Shown piece after piece: positions 11,443 through 23,853 of a stretch of DNA of 64,000 bases. Position 1 is the stretch's first letter. Every line of letters starts with the position of its first letter. The translations under genes and the position numbers were made by a program. The DNA comes from Lolium rigidum (Eukaryota; Streptophyta; Magnoliopsida; Poales; Poaceae), in assembly GCF_022539505.1 (NCBI RefSeq), contig NC_061510.1:32389047-32453046 (forward strand). Direction: 5' to 3'. Under the pieces are notes generated by a model. It searched no databases and was not told the DNA's origin. It saw nothing but the letters and a program-made list of their open reading frames with translations.

Positions 11443-12480
11443 CACTAGTAGAATACAGGTTTTCCTTTCGAAGGCTATAGGAGCATTAGTTCTGGTCACA
11501 TTGGGAACCGAGACAAACGTGAGTATTAGTCCTGATTCGAGCAGCGAGGACATGCACAGGCCACCGCCATCCTTTAATCTTAATTAGAGATATCAACTGG
11601 GACTAAAGGGGTTGCGGCGTGGTGCGGCAGGCCGTGAGCCCCTTTAGTTCTGGTTGATGTCTCCAACCAAAACTGAAGGTTCATCTTTATATATACCCCG
11701 TGCCATGCCCATGCTTGTGGGCCTACTCTTAGTTTTTTTTTACTTCTTAGCACAAGAGGTGTATGTTGGTTTGCTTTTCCTATGCCTAAGAGCATGATAT
11801 CACTTGAGTTCACACAAAAAAATACGATATGAAGTGCCCGAGCCACACTTAAGGTTTGTTCTCTCTTTTTTTTTTCCTTCTCGATCGAGGTTAACAACTT
11901 TATCATTTCATCTATCGTTGATAAAATGCATGTGTCAATGTACATCGCTTCACTATTCATGATGTTATGTAATGATTCTGATAAACTTAATTATAAAATG
12001 TAGATGGACCGGCAATGAATGTATGGTGACCGACGACATAACGAGTTCACTGCGGGCCTGAAAAAATTATCTATGTGACTGAGAAAAACAAACGGCCGGA
12101 TGCTTTTATGTGTTGTCCATATCTTGACTGTCAGAATAAGAAGGATTACTCTTGTGACAACCCTTCACACCCACCTGATTCGGTCCGGTTCATGCTCAGC
12201 TACAATTGTTGGACCAAACACAGAGAAAGAAGGGTTATGATGGAAGACAATGAAGAAAAAGATGACGATGGCAACTATCATATGTTTCCTGGACATGGTG
12301 ATATTGCAATGAGAAAGCAGAAGATCTAGTGGCATGAGATGAGCATGCTAATGATCTTGGTCAGGCCATTGTTGATGCAAAGAGAGACTACGAAACTGAA
12401 AATAAGAGGTTGAAATTCAAGCAGATGTTAAAGGATCACAAAAAAATATTATACCTAACTTACTAACTTACGAAGACGGC
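11443..12480 (+). mobile_element. CACTA (En/Spm) transposon remnant, 5' part only
   Basis: It starts CACTAGTAGAATACAGG, a typical CACTA terminus, followed by subterminal sequence with the repeated 'gggactaaagg'-type motif. It then runs into coding sequence for the N-terminal part of a TNP2-type transposase. The 3' half, catalytic region and second terminus are missing. Confidence 0.8.
12000..12480 (+). pseudogene. TNP2-like CACTA transposase, N-terminal fragment
   Basis: The reading frame at 12,075-12,329 includes KRPDAFMCCPYLDCQNKKDY and SYNCWTKHRER, characteristic of the transposase-associated domain at the start of TNP2-like CACTA transposases. Related sequence (a start near MDR..MYG upstream, and KRLKFKQMLKDHKK downstream) lies in neighbouring frames, so frameshifts and a stop have broken it. 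Nothing of the catalytic domain is present. It cannot be functional. Confidence 0.8.
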
Positions 12481-12540
12481 CAAAAAAATTAGGAAAATTT
12501 TGTCAAATGTCCGGCCATGCACGCAAAAAAGGTCGATCGC

Positions 12541-15500
12541 ACTACGGGAGAGATGTTGTATGCCGACGGCCGTCAGCCGTCGGCATAGCCTAGAAGGCCG
12601 TCGGCACAGGCTGTGCCGACGGTGACCGTCGGCATAGCGTCGTCGGCATAGTTCTGGTCGGGGACTGCCCAATCACCGTCGGCACAGATTGGCCGTCGGC
12701 ATAGATTGTTGTGCCGACGGTAACACCGTCGGCATAGTATTTCAAAATTTTCAAATTTATTTTCGAAAAAATATTCAAAAAAAAATTTGAAAAAAAAAAT
12801 AATTTTTTTTCACTTTTCTTCTTCTTTTTTACTTGTTAATCTTTCACAATCACACTTAGTACACTTAATCTTAGGTCAAATTGCACTTATGGTCAAACTT
12901 CCCAGTTGGTCACCCATCCTCACACTACTCCCGCCCTGGCACGCTTAACTTCTTGGTTCTCTTCGGATGAGCTTCCTTGAAAGAAATGACACCTTGATGT
13001 TAATATTACCATATCTATCATATTAACCCTTTGACCGTGATGTCACACCTCTATATTTTTAAATTCTAAACAATTATTTAAGTAAACAACAATGAATATA
13101 TATAAATAATAATAATACATAATTTAAAATACAATTAAATGATTTTATTTTTTGTTTTTTTATTTAATAAGGAATAATTAATATCAGTAAATGCGAATTT
13201 GGCAAATAATATGTCTAAATTGATCAGAAAAATGAGAGGAATACAAATATGACATCCATATCATCTTTTGAACCTACAAAGTTAACTTACCCAAAAATCA
13301 TGAGCATTAGATCAAGTACCTCTACTTTAAATTTAACTGACTTTATCGAAAATGAGGTGGGAAACGGCATCGGCATGGCATAGTTTGCCGAAACAAGGTC
13401 ATATTTGGCACGTGTGTGGGCCCTAGGATGGGAAGTAAGACCCCGGATGCGCATTTCAAATCCGATCCACGGTCGGCCATCTTTTCATTTTTAGCATGCC
13501 CAAACGGTTTTTATTTGTGAAGCAGCTACATGGGGCGCATTTTAGTATGAAGTGAAACCTCCGTGCGATGATAGTAGATCACCTACGCACCACCTATCAC
13601 ATGCCATGTGCATGCGTTAGCTTTTTGGGAACCCATGCGGCTTCCGGCGGTGTCCCGCCGTATAAGATGGAAACTGACCGGATTTGAACTAGGGTTCAAT
13701 TATCCGTCGCTCCAGAAATTCCGGAAAAATTGTTTTTAGTTCAAACACGCATCATTATATGTGCTAATTTTTGTCCGTTTAGTTTGTTCGCGAATGGGTG
13801 CACCCGCACGCCCGGTACGGCGATACCGCATGTCTCAGGGGTCCTGTTTTGGCCAGATGGCAATTTGAACGAAGTCAAAAAAAATACGACAGAGTCGCGT
13901 GACGTCATTTTATATGTCATAGTAACTATTCCGTTTGTTAAAACTGGGATACGGCAATTATTTTGAAAAACCATTCACGAAAAGAGCTTTCACGTCCGGA
14001 GTTCTATGGATTTCAAGGGAAATGAGGTGGGAAACGGCCTCGGCATGGCATAGTTTGCCGAAACGAGATCATATTTGGCACGTGTGTGGGCCCTAGGATG
14101 GGAGGTAAGACCCCGGACGCGCATTTCAAATCCGATCCACGGTCGGTCATCTTTTCATTTTTAGCGTGCCCAAACGATTTTTATTTGTGAAGCAGCTACA
14201 TGGGGCGCATTTTAGTATGAAGTGAAACCTCCGTGCGATGATAGTAGATCACCTACGCACCACCTATCACATGCCATGTGCACGCGTTAGCTTTTGGGAA
14301 CCCATGCGGCTTCCGGCGGTATCCCGCCGTATCCGTCGGAAACTGACCGGATTTGAACTAGGGGTCAATTATCCGTCGCTCCAGAAATTCCGGAAAAATT
14401 GTTTTTAGTTCAAACACGCATCATTATATGTGCTAATTTTTGTCCGTTTAGTTTGTTCGCGAATGGGTGCACCCGCACGCCCGGTACGGCGATACCGCAT
14501 GTCTCGGGGGTCCTGTTTTGGCCGGATGGCAATTTGAACGAAGTCAAAAAAATCCCACGAGTCGCGTGACGTCATTTTATATGTCATAGTAACTATTCCG
14601 TTTGTTAAAACTGGGATACGGCAATTATTTTGAAAAACCATTCACGAAAAGGGCTATCACGTCCGGAGTTCTATGGATTTCAAGGGAAATGAGGTGGGAA
14701 ACGGCCTCGGCATGGCATAGTTTGCCGAAACGAGATCATATTTGGCACGTGTGTGGGCCCTAGGATGGGAAGTAACACCCCGGACGCGCATTTCTAATCC
14801 GATCCACGGTCGGCAATCTTTTCATTTTTAGCGTGCCCAAACGGTTTTTATTTGTGAAGCAGCTACATGGGGCGCATTTTAGTATGAAGTGAAACCTCCG
14901 TGCGATGATAGTAGACCACCTACGCACCACCTATCAGATGACATGTGCACGCGTTAGCTTTTTGGGAACCCATACGGCTTCCAGCGGTGTCCCGCCGTAT
15001 CCGTCGGAAACCGACCGGATTTGAACTAGGGGTCAACTATCCGTCGCTCCGGAAATTCCGAAAAAATTGTTTTTAGTTCAACGACGCATCATTATATGTG
15101 CTAATTTTTGTCCGTTTAGTTTGTTCGCGAATGGGTGCACCCGCACACCCGGTACGGCGATACCGCATGTCCCGGGGCCCTGTTTTGGCTGATTGGCTTT
15201 TTGAACGAAGTCAAAAAAAATCCCACGAAGCCGGGTGGCGTCATTTTATATGTCATAGTAACTATTCCGTTTGTCAAAACTGGGATATGGAAATTATTTT
15301 TAAAAACCCTTCATGAAAATGGCTATCACGTCCGGAGTTCTATGGATTTCTGGTGAAATGAGGTGGGAAACGGCCTCGGTATGGCATAGTTTGCTGAAAC
15401 AAGATCATATTTGGCACGTGTGTGGGCCCTAGGATGGGAAGCAAGACCCCGGACGCGGATTTCTAAACCGACCTACGGACGACCATCTTTTCATTTTTAG

Positions 15501-16635
15501 CGTGCCCAAACGGTTTTTATTTGTGAAGCAGCTACATGGGGCGTATTTTACTATGATATGAAACCTCCGTGCAATGATAGTAGACCACCTACACACCACC
15601 TATCACAAGACATGTGGACTCGTTAGCATTTTGGGAACCCATGCGGCCTCCGGCGGTGTCCCGTCGAATCCGCCGAAACCGACCCGATTTGAACTAGGTG
15701 TGAACTATCCGTCGCTCCAGAAATTCAGGAAAAATTGTTTTAAGTTCTACGACGCATCATTATATGTGCTAATTTTTGTCCGTTTAGTTTGTTCGTAAAT
15801 GGGTGCACCCGAACGCCCGGTACGGCGATACCGCATGTCCCGGGGGTCCTGTTTTGGCCAGATGACAATTTGAACGAAGTCCAAAAATCCCATGGAGCCG
15901 CGTGACATCATTTTATATGTCATAGTAACTATTCCGTTTGTTAAAACTGGGATACCACAATTATTTTGAAAAATCCTTCACGAAAAGGGCTATCACGTCC
16001 GGAGTTCTATGGATTTTAGGGGAAATGAGGTGGAAAACGGCCTCGGCATGCCATAGTTTGCCGAAACGAGATCATATTTGGCACGTGTGTGGACCCTAGG
16101 ATGGGAAGCAAGTCCCCGGACGCGGATTTCTAATCCGACCCACGAGCGACAATTTTTTCATTTTTGGCGTGTGTGAAAGTCATGAAACCTCGAACATTAT
16201 AGCTCATTTCTAAAAATATTTGTTTAGGTATTTGAAATATTCCATTTTTTATATTTTTCTATGATAGATCTTATTTTTCTGCAAAATTTGATATATTATA
16301 CTTATTTTTCTCAATTAGAATGATTTAGTTATGATTTTTTGAAGACTGTCGTGCAGAAATAGAAAAAAGGTATGCCGACGGTATAACCGTCGGCACAGGT
16401 CTGTAGTAAAAAAAAAGAAAAAAAAATGTTGTGCCGACGGCCAGATCTGGTCCCGTGCCGACGGCCGAACTCGTGCCGACGGTGACCGTCGGCACAACCG
16501 GCTTGTGCCGACGGCCATTTTAACGCCGACGGCCATCTTTGTCACCGCGATCCGGATGCTTCTGTGCCGACGGCCCCGATATTTGGCCGTCGGCACACAC
16601 GGCGGCCGTCGGCACATCTATGCTCTCCCATAGTG
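12541..16635. mobile_element. Non-autonomous CACTA element
   Basis: The termini are CACTACGGGAGAGATGT on the left and, reverse-complemented on the right, CACTATGGGAGAGCATAG. The 3-bp duplication TCG flanks both sides (12,538-12,540 and 16,636-16,638). Subterminal regions are packed with GCCGACGG / CCGTCGGCA motifs in both orientations, as expected for transposase-binding repeats. There is no transposase. Most of the interior is a tandem array. Removing it rejoins the C segment. Confidence 0.93.
13351..16165. repeat. Tandem array of about 668-bp units inside the CACTA element
   Basis: The phrase AATGAGGTGGGAAACGGC recurs at 13,351, 14,021, 14,688, 15,357 and 16,024 (here AATGAGGTGGAAAACGGC). 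Periods are 670, 667, 669 and 667 bp: four full units plus a fifth cut short. Units differ by scattered substitutions; the last ones are most diverged. Each has a short ORF on one strand, repeated with the unit and broken in some, so coding is unlikely. Confidence 0.92.
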
Positions 16636-16921
16636 TCGAGTTTTCTTGCTACCGTGGTGCCTCATGATAGCGTTCTGTTCTAATCCACCACCGCATACTC
16701 GGGTTGCGTTCTAGATGTTTGGCGTGCATCCGATCTGATAGAAGGTGCCTACTCACTCTTGCGAGAGGGTGATACAAAATTAACTCATAACGTATCGTAT
16801 CCTGACACTGCTAATTGGCAAGCTAGCTGATGCTAATATTACTTTTCTGATCCATGATACTTGTCGCCAATATCAGTATGTCCAGACACTGATTTTACAG
16901 TGCCTGTTCATTCACTTTTTT

Positions 16922-17778
16922 AATAAGGGGAATATACTAATATCAAAAGATACTAATTAAACATAGCTTCTTCAACAACTCAACACCCTAACGACAGTAT
17001 GAACGCACACAGCTAAAAAAGATAAAATAAAACTAAGAAAGAAAAGTCCTGCTATAGTATCTTAGACCTAGCAACAGTAATACATCCACCCCCTAGACAA
17101 CACCTGAAATACAGACTCACCAAAAGCGACACCTTCAAGAAGGAAACAGTGCATCAGCGCCGTCGTCGCCCGATCAAAGATCTTAGGTTTTCACCCTGAA
17201 GATAATCCCGCTCTCAAAATAATGCTTTCAACAAGATCATTGCCACACACAACCAGTTAACACCAGACCTTGGGTTTTCACCCTGAAATGTAGGACTCTA
17301 AACTTCACATGTGCTGCCACCCCCACTGTCATACCACTGCTGCGAATCCCGGAACACCAAAGCAAGTTCCTCAACATCGCGGAGACTTGAACCTTCTTTA
17401 GCTAATCCCTCAATCCCGCCTTCATGAAATTTTCTGCTTTTGACTTCACCATGTAACCCGTCTCTTTATGTCAACACAGAACAGAGCTTCGCGCCGCTGC
17501 CTCCGGAACTAAACGACCACCGGCCGGGTTGGAGGAGGAAGATGGACCGCGGATCCCAGCCATGGCGGCAGCGTGGGAGCCGGCCGTTCCGGCTTTCATG
17601 GTGGTGGTCCTAGGGTTCTTCTTTTGTGAAGATGAAGACATTTTGGACGCCGATCTTTCTTCATCTTGTCGGAGTAATGAGTTCCGGAAGGCTCCAACAG
17701 CGAATGAAACAGTGCATCTTTTGTCTGGAGTTCACATGATCGGATGGTATTTGGTCGCGTGCACCCATGCCATGCCTT
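16922..17778 (-). mobile_element. Insertion, possibly a minus-strand non-LTR retroelement fragment
   Basis: This stretch is absent from C copy 1 at the matching point (about 11,010-11,030). Its left edge is a T run (CTTTTTTAATAAGG), which on the minus strand would be a short A-tail. The interior has 'TTAGGTTTTCACCCTGAA' twice (about 17,190 and 17,275). No RT or endonuclease motif and no clean target duplication is visible. Classification is tentative. Confidence 0.45.
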
Positions 17779-18835
17779 TATTGACAAGTATTATGAATTA
17801 ATGTGAGGAAGTAGCATATGACGAATTCGAATTCTAATGGCGGGCCAATACTCTCGGATGCGCACGCGGGAGATAGAGATCGTCGCCGGTGTGACGCGCG
17901 GAAACGGTACGTTCCGTACCAGGCGGCCGGCAAGGTGTACTTGGGAGTTTGGACGTGCGCGCTAAGGGCATCTCCAACGCGGCGACCCATCCTGCGCCCG
18001 CGCGTCCGGATGGGTCCAACTGGACAAATCCACGGCCCAATGCGGCCCCGCATTGCAAATGCGGATGGCCGCGGTGTCCGGCACGACGCAAACCCGGCCC
18101 AAATCTGAGCTAGGTTTGCGTGGCCGCGGATGGCACGCGGCGTCCGGTCGCGTCCGCCTGCTCGCTTGCTCGTCTCCCTTGGGCCTAGCTGTCGGTGGGG
18201 GTGGGCGTCATATTAAATGTGGACTGGGAGGGATCTTTCCCTGTCCAGTCCCCTCCCGAGTCCACTCGACGGTACCGCACACACACGCAACCACCGCCAT
18301 GGCCCCGAAGAGGGCTTTTGCTCCCGACGCTAACGACGGCAAGGCCAGCAGTAGCCGCCGTCCTCCGCCGGCGCTGCGGGCCGGTGGAAACGCGGTGGTC
18401 TCCACACCGGAGAGGCCGCCCGCGTCGGCGCGGCATTTGCGCAACCCGCGCCGCTGCTGCTGCCGAAGACGGAGGAGGAAGAAGACCCGGACCTGCGCGC
18501 CGCTCTGGCGCTGTCCGCGGCGGAGGAGGCAAAGTGGCCGCATATCGCGGCGGCCATTCGCGCCTCCGCGATGGAGGAGGAGGCCCGGCAGGCGGTCGAG
18601 GACGCCGAGGCCTAGGCGTTGCTCGACCAGTTCTGCCGGGAGGAGGCAGCGACGCGGCGGCGCGAGGAGGCCAGGCTCCGCCGCGAGGAGGATATGGGCG
18701 AGGAGGCCAGGCGCCTAGCGGACCAGGAGAGGCGCGCCAGAAGGCCAGGCGCCTCGCGTGGTAGGAAAGGGAGCATCACCTCAGGGAGGAGGCGCAGCTA
18801 CGGGCTGCTGCAGCGGAGCAGCGGGCGGTGATGAC

Positions 18836-20328
18836 TGATGTCTACGCACGCTTCTATTCCTGTAGACAGTGTTGGGCCTCCAAGAGCAGAGGTTTGTAGA
18901 ACAGCAGCAAGTTTCCCTTAAGTGGATCACCCAAGGTTTATCGAACTCAGGGAGGAAGAGGTCAAAGATATCCCTCTCAAGCAACCCCGCAATCACGATA
19001 CAAGAAGTCTCTTGTGTCCCCAACACACCTAATACACTTGTCAGATGTATAGGTGCACTAGTTCGGCGAAGAGATAGTGAAATACAAGTGGTATAGATGA
19101 TGGTAATATTGCAGGAAGTAAAGATGCAGTAAACCAGTAAACAAGTGGTGCCAGAAAATAGCTTGCTGGCGTGGGAAGCAATTCTCTGAGGTGTAACTTA
19201 TTCAGAAACAAGGCCTAGGGATCATACTTTCACTAGTGGACACTCTCAACATTGATCACATAACTGAATAAACAAATACTACTTTCTCAACACTCTCTTG
19301 TTGGATGACAAACACCATTCATTGTGTAGGGCTACAAGAGCACCTCAATGCCGGAGTTAACAAGCTCCACAACATTCGATGTTCATATTTAAATAACCTT
19401 AGAGTGCATAATAGATCATTGCAATTATACCGAGAACTAACATAGCGCACACACTGTCACCATTACACTATGAAAGGGGGAATAGATCACATCAATACTA
19501 TCATAGTAATAGTTAACTCCATAATCTACAAGAGATTACAATCATAACCTACGCCAAGTACTACATGATGCACACACTTGTCACCATTACATCATGAAGG
19601 AGGAATAGAGTACTTTAATAACATCACTAGAGTAGCACATAGATGATATTCAACTAGATCACAAAGCTCATGATCACATAAAGATCACATGGGAGAGAGA
19701 GATGAACCACATAGCTACCGGTATGGCCCTTAGCCTCGGGGGAGAACTACTCCCTCCTCATCATAGGAGACAGCAGCGTTGATGAAGATGGCGGTGGTGT
19801 CGATGGAGATGCCTTCCGGGGGCACTTCCCCGTCCCGGCGGCGTGCCGGAACAGAGACTTATGTCCCCCGAATCTTGGCTTCGCGATGGCGGCGGTTCTG
19901 GAAGGTTTTCCGTATCGTGGCTTATTCCTTTAGGGTTTTCGCGACGGAGTCCTTAAGTAGGCGGAAGGGCAGCCTCGGAGGGGCCCTGGTGGGACCACAC
20001 ACTAGGGGGGCACGCCCCACCCCTTGGCCGCACCGCCCTGGCGTGTGGGGCCTCCCCGGCTCCCCTCTGGTCTCTCTCCGGTGTTCTGGAAGCTTCGTGG
20101 AAAAATAAGATACTGGGCGTTGATTTCGTCCAATTCCGAAAATATTTCCTTACTAGGATTTCTGAAACCAAAAACAGCAGAAAACAGGAACTGGCAATTT
20201 GGCATCTTGTCAATAGGTTAGTTCCGGAAAATGCATAATAATGACATAAAGTGTGTATAAAACATGTGTGTATCATCATAAAAGTAGCATGGAACATAAG
20301 AAATTATAGATACGTTTGGGACGTACCA
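18836..20328 (-). repeat. X 3' LTR
   Basis: It is the left copy on + and the 3' LTR by polarity. It ends in ACGTACCA where the partner ends ACGTATCA, a terminal point difference. A GC-rich stretch around 19,990-20,070 matches the partner at about 25,010-25,080 with a few indels. Confidence 0.9.
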
Positions 20329-22941
20329 AGCATCCCCAAGCTTAGTTCCTACTCGCCCTCGAGTAGGTAAACGATAACAAAGATAATTTCTTAAGTGCCA
20401 TGCTATCATAATCTTGATCATACTATTGTAAAGCATATGAGATGAATGAAGTGATTCAAAGCAATGGTAAAGACAATGAGTAAACAACTGAACCATATAA
20501 CAAAGACTTTTCATGAATAGTACTTTCAAGACAAGCATCAATAAGTCTTGCATAAGAGTTAACTCATAAAGCAATGGATTCAAAGTATAAGGTATTGAAG
20601 CAACACAAAGGATGATTAAGTTTCAGCAATTGCTTTCAACTTGTAACATGTATATCTCATGGATAATTGTCAACATAAAGTAATATAACAAGTGCAATAA
20701 GTAAACATGTAAGAATCAATGCACACAGTTGACACAAGTGTTTGCTTCTAAGATAGAAAGAAGTGGGTGAACTGACTCAACATAAAGTAAAAGAATGGCC
20801 CTTCGCAGAGGGAAGCATGTATTACTATTTTTGTGCTAGAGCTTTTATTTTGAAAACATAGAAGCAATTTTGTCAACGGTAGTAATAAAGCATATGCGTT
20901 ATGTATAAGATATCCTATAAGTTGCAAGCCTCATGCATAGAATACCAATAGTGCTCGCACCTTGTCCTAATTAGCTTGGATTAACACGGATTATCATTGC
21001 ATAACATATGTTTCAACCAAGTGTCACAAAGGGGTACCTCTATGCCGCCTGTAGAAAGATCTAAGGAGAAAGCTCGCATTGGATTTCTCGCTTTTGATTA
21101 TTCTCAACTTACACATCCATACCGGGACAACATAGACAACAGATAATGGACTCCTCTTTTAATGCTTAAGCATTCAACAACAGATAATATTCTCATAAGA
21201 GATTGAGGATTTGTGTCCAAACTGAAACTTCCACCATGATTCATGGCTTTAGTTAGCGGCCCAATGTTCTTCTCTAACAATATGCATACTCAAACCATTT
21301 GATCATGATAAATCACCCTTACTTCGGACAAGACGAACATGCATAGCAACTCACATGATATTCAACAAAGGTGTAAAAGTTGATGGCGTCCCCAGAAACA
21401 TGGTTACCGCTCAACAAGCAACTTATAAGAAATAAGATACATAGCAACATATTCAATACCACAATAGTTTTTAAGGCTATTTTCCCATGAGCTATGTATT
21501 GCAAAGACAAATAATAGAATTTTAAATGTAGCACTCAAGTAATGTACTTTGGAATGGCAGAGAAATACCATGTAGTAGGTAGGTATGGTGGACACAAATG
21601 GCACAGTTTTTGGCTCAAGGATTTGGATGCACGAGAAGAATTCCTCTCAATACAAGGCTAGGCTAGCAAGGTTGTTTGAAGCAAACTCAAGTATAAAACG
21701 GTGCAGCAAGACTCACATATGAACATATTGTAAGTATTATAAGACTTTACATCGTCTTCCTTGTTGTTCAAACACCTTAACCAGAAAATATCTAGACTTA
21801 GAGACCAATCATGCAAACCAAATTTTAACAAGCTCTATGTAGTTCTTCATTAATGGGTACAAAGTACATGATGCAAGAGCTTAAACATGATCTATATGAG
21901 CACAACAATTGCCAAGTATCAAATTATTTAAGACCATGTACCAATTACCACATGAAGCATTTCCTGTTTCCAACCATATAACAATGAACGAAGCAGTTTC
22001 AACCTTCGCCATGAACATTAAGAGTAAACCTAAGAACACTAGTGTTCATATGAAAAAGCGGAGCGTGTCTCTCTCCCACACAAGCATGAATTTATTCAGA
22101 GAATGAAGATAACAAAATGAAAATAAAAGCACACAGACGCTCCAAGTAAAGCACATAAGATGTGACTGAATAGAAATATAGTTTCACTAGAGGTGACCTG
22201 ATAAGTTGTCGATGAAGAAGGGGATGCCTTGGGCATCCCCAAGCTTAGATGCTTGAGTCTTCTTGAAATATGCGGGGATGAACCACGGGGGCATCCCCAA
22301 GCTTAGACTTTTCACTCTTCTTGATCATAGTATATCATCCTCCTCTCTTGACCCTTGAAAACTTCCTCCACACCAAACTCGAAACAAACTCATTAGAGGG
22401 TTAGTGCATAATCAAAAATTCACATGTTCGGAGGTAACACAATCATTCTTAACACTTCCGGACATTGCCCAAAGCTACTGGAAGTCAATGGAACAAAGAA
22501 ATCCATCCAACACAGACAAAAGAGGCAATGCGAAATAAAAGGCAGAATCTGTCAAAACGAACGATCCGTAAAGACGAATTTTTAGAGGCACCTGGACTTG
22601 CTCAGATGAAAATGCTCAAATCGAATGAAAGTTGCGTACATATCCGAGGATCACACACGTAAATTGGCAGATTTTTCCGAGTTACCTACGAGAGAACCCT
22701 GCCCAAATTCTCGACAGTACGTAATCTGTTTACGCGCAATAATCCAAATCTAGTATCAACCCTACTATCAAAGACTTTACTTGGCACAACAATGCAATAA
22801 AATAAAGATAAGGAGAGGTTGCTACAGTAGTAACAACTTCTAAGACTCAAATATAAAACAAAAGTACTGTAGTAAAATAAACACATGGGTTATGTCCCAA
22901 GAAGTGCTTTCTTTATAACCATTAAGATGGGCTCAGTAATT

Positions 22942-23691
22942 TCAATGATGCACTCGCAAGAAATAGGAGTTGAAGCAAAAGAGAGCATCAAAAGCAAGTA
23001 TGAAACAAATTTTAAGCCTAACCCACTTCCTATGAAAAGGAATCTTGTAAATAAACAAATTCATGAAGCATAATGCAACAAGCATAGAAAGATAAAACAA
23101 GTGTAACTTCAAGATTTTCAGCAAAAAGAGAGGTGTTTTAGTAACACGAAAATTTCTACAACCATATTTTCCTCTCCCATAAAGATTTTCAGAAGCATCA
23201 TGAAAAAACTCAACAATATAACTATCAAATGAAACATTCTTATCATGAGCTATATGCATAAAATTATTACTCTCCACATAAGCATAATCAATTTTATTAG
23301 TTGTAGTGGGAGCAAATTCAACAAATTAGCTATCATTATTATTCTCATCAAGTGTAGGAGGCATAGTATAATCATAATAAAATTTACTCTCCATAGTAGG
23401 CGGCACCAAAAGAACACTATCATTATAATCATCATAAATAGGAGGCAAAGTATCATCAAAGAAAATTTTCTCCTCAATGCTTGGGGGACTAAAAATGTCA
23501 TGCTCATCAAAACCAGCTTCCCCAAGCTTAGAATTTTCCATATCATTAGCAACAATGGTGTTCAAAGCGTTCATACTAATATCATTGCTACTAGCATGCA
23601 AATAAGGTTCCATAGGTTTTTTAATTTTCGCATCAAACCATCCATGTCTTAACTCAGGAAATAGAATAAAAAGCTCATTGTTATTTTTCAT
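22942..23691 (-). pseudogene. X-encoded ORF with acidic N part and hydrophobic C part, one in-frame stop
   Basis: The frame starts at 23,691 and runs 121 codons to a TAA at 23,326-23,328. It then continues in the same frame to a stop at 22,942, so one nonsense codon breaks a frame of about 249 codons. The N-terminal part is acidic and Pro/Tyr-rich (DDTLPPIYDDYNDS). The C-terminal part has two strongly hydrophobic stretches separated by a basic hinge (FHRKWVRLK), suggesting membrane segments. It sits where Gag would start, after the primer-binding site and 5' LTR. No family is recognised. Confidence 0.6.
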
Positions 23692-23853
23692 TATGCCTAA
23701 CTAGTGAACAAGAAACAAAAAGATGCAATTGCAGGATCTAAAGGAAATAGCTTCGAGCACTCACAACGGCACCAGAAAATAACTTAGTTACCTGGGACCG
23801 GAGTGTGAGTGCCTTTTACCTTTCCTCCCCAGCAACGGCGCCATAAAATAGCT

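Noticed and set aside
11026..11587. Overlapping ORFs of 80-127 codons on both strands in C copy 1
   Set aside because: They are not preserved in C copy 2 and arise from GC-rich non-coding sequence.
13351..16165. Possible CRISPR-like array
   Set aside because: Units are 668 bp with no short-repeat/unique-spacer pattern; this is a tandem repeat within a plant CACTA element.
18185..18764. Several long overlapping ORFs on both strands
   Set aside because: They are high-GC shadows of the Harbinger cargo frame, Arg/Pro-rich without domains.
23245..23652. 135-codon ORF on + in element X
   Set aside because: It is antisense to the better-supported minus-strand ORF and low in complexity (Ile-rich).
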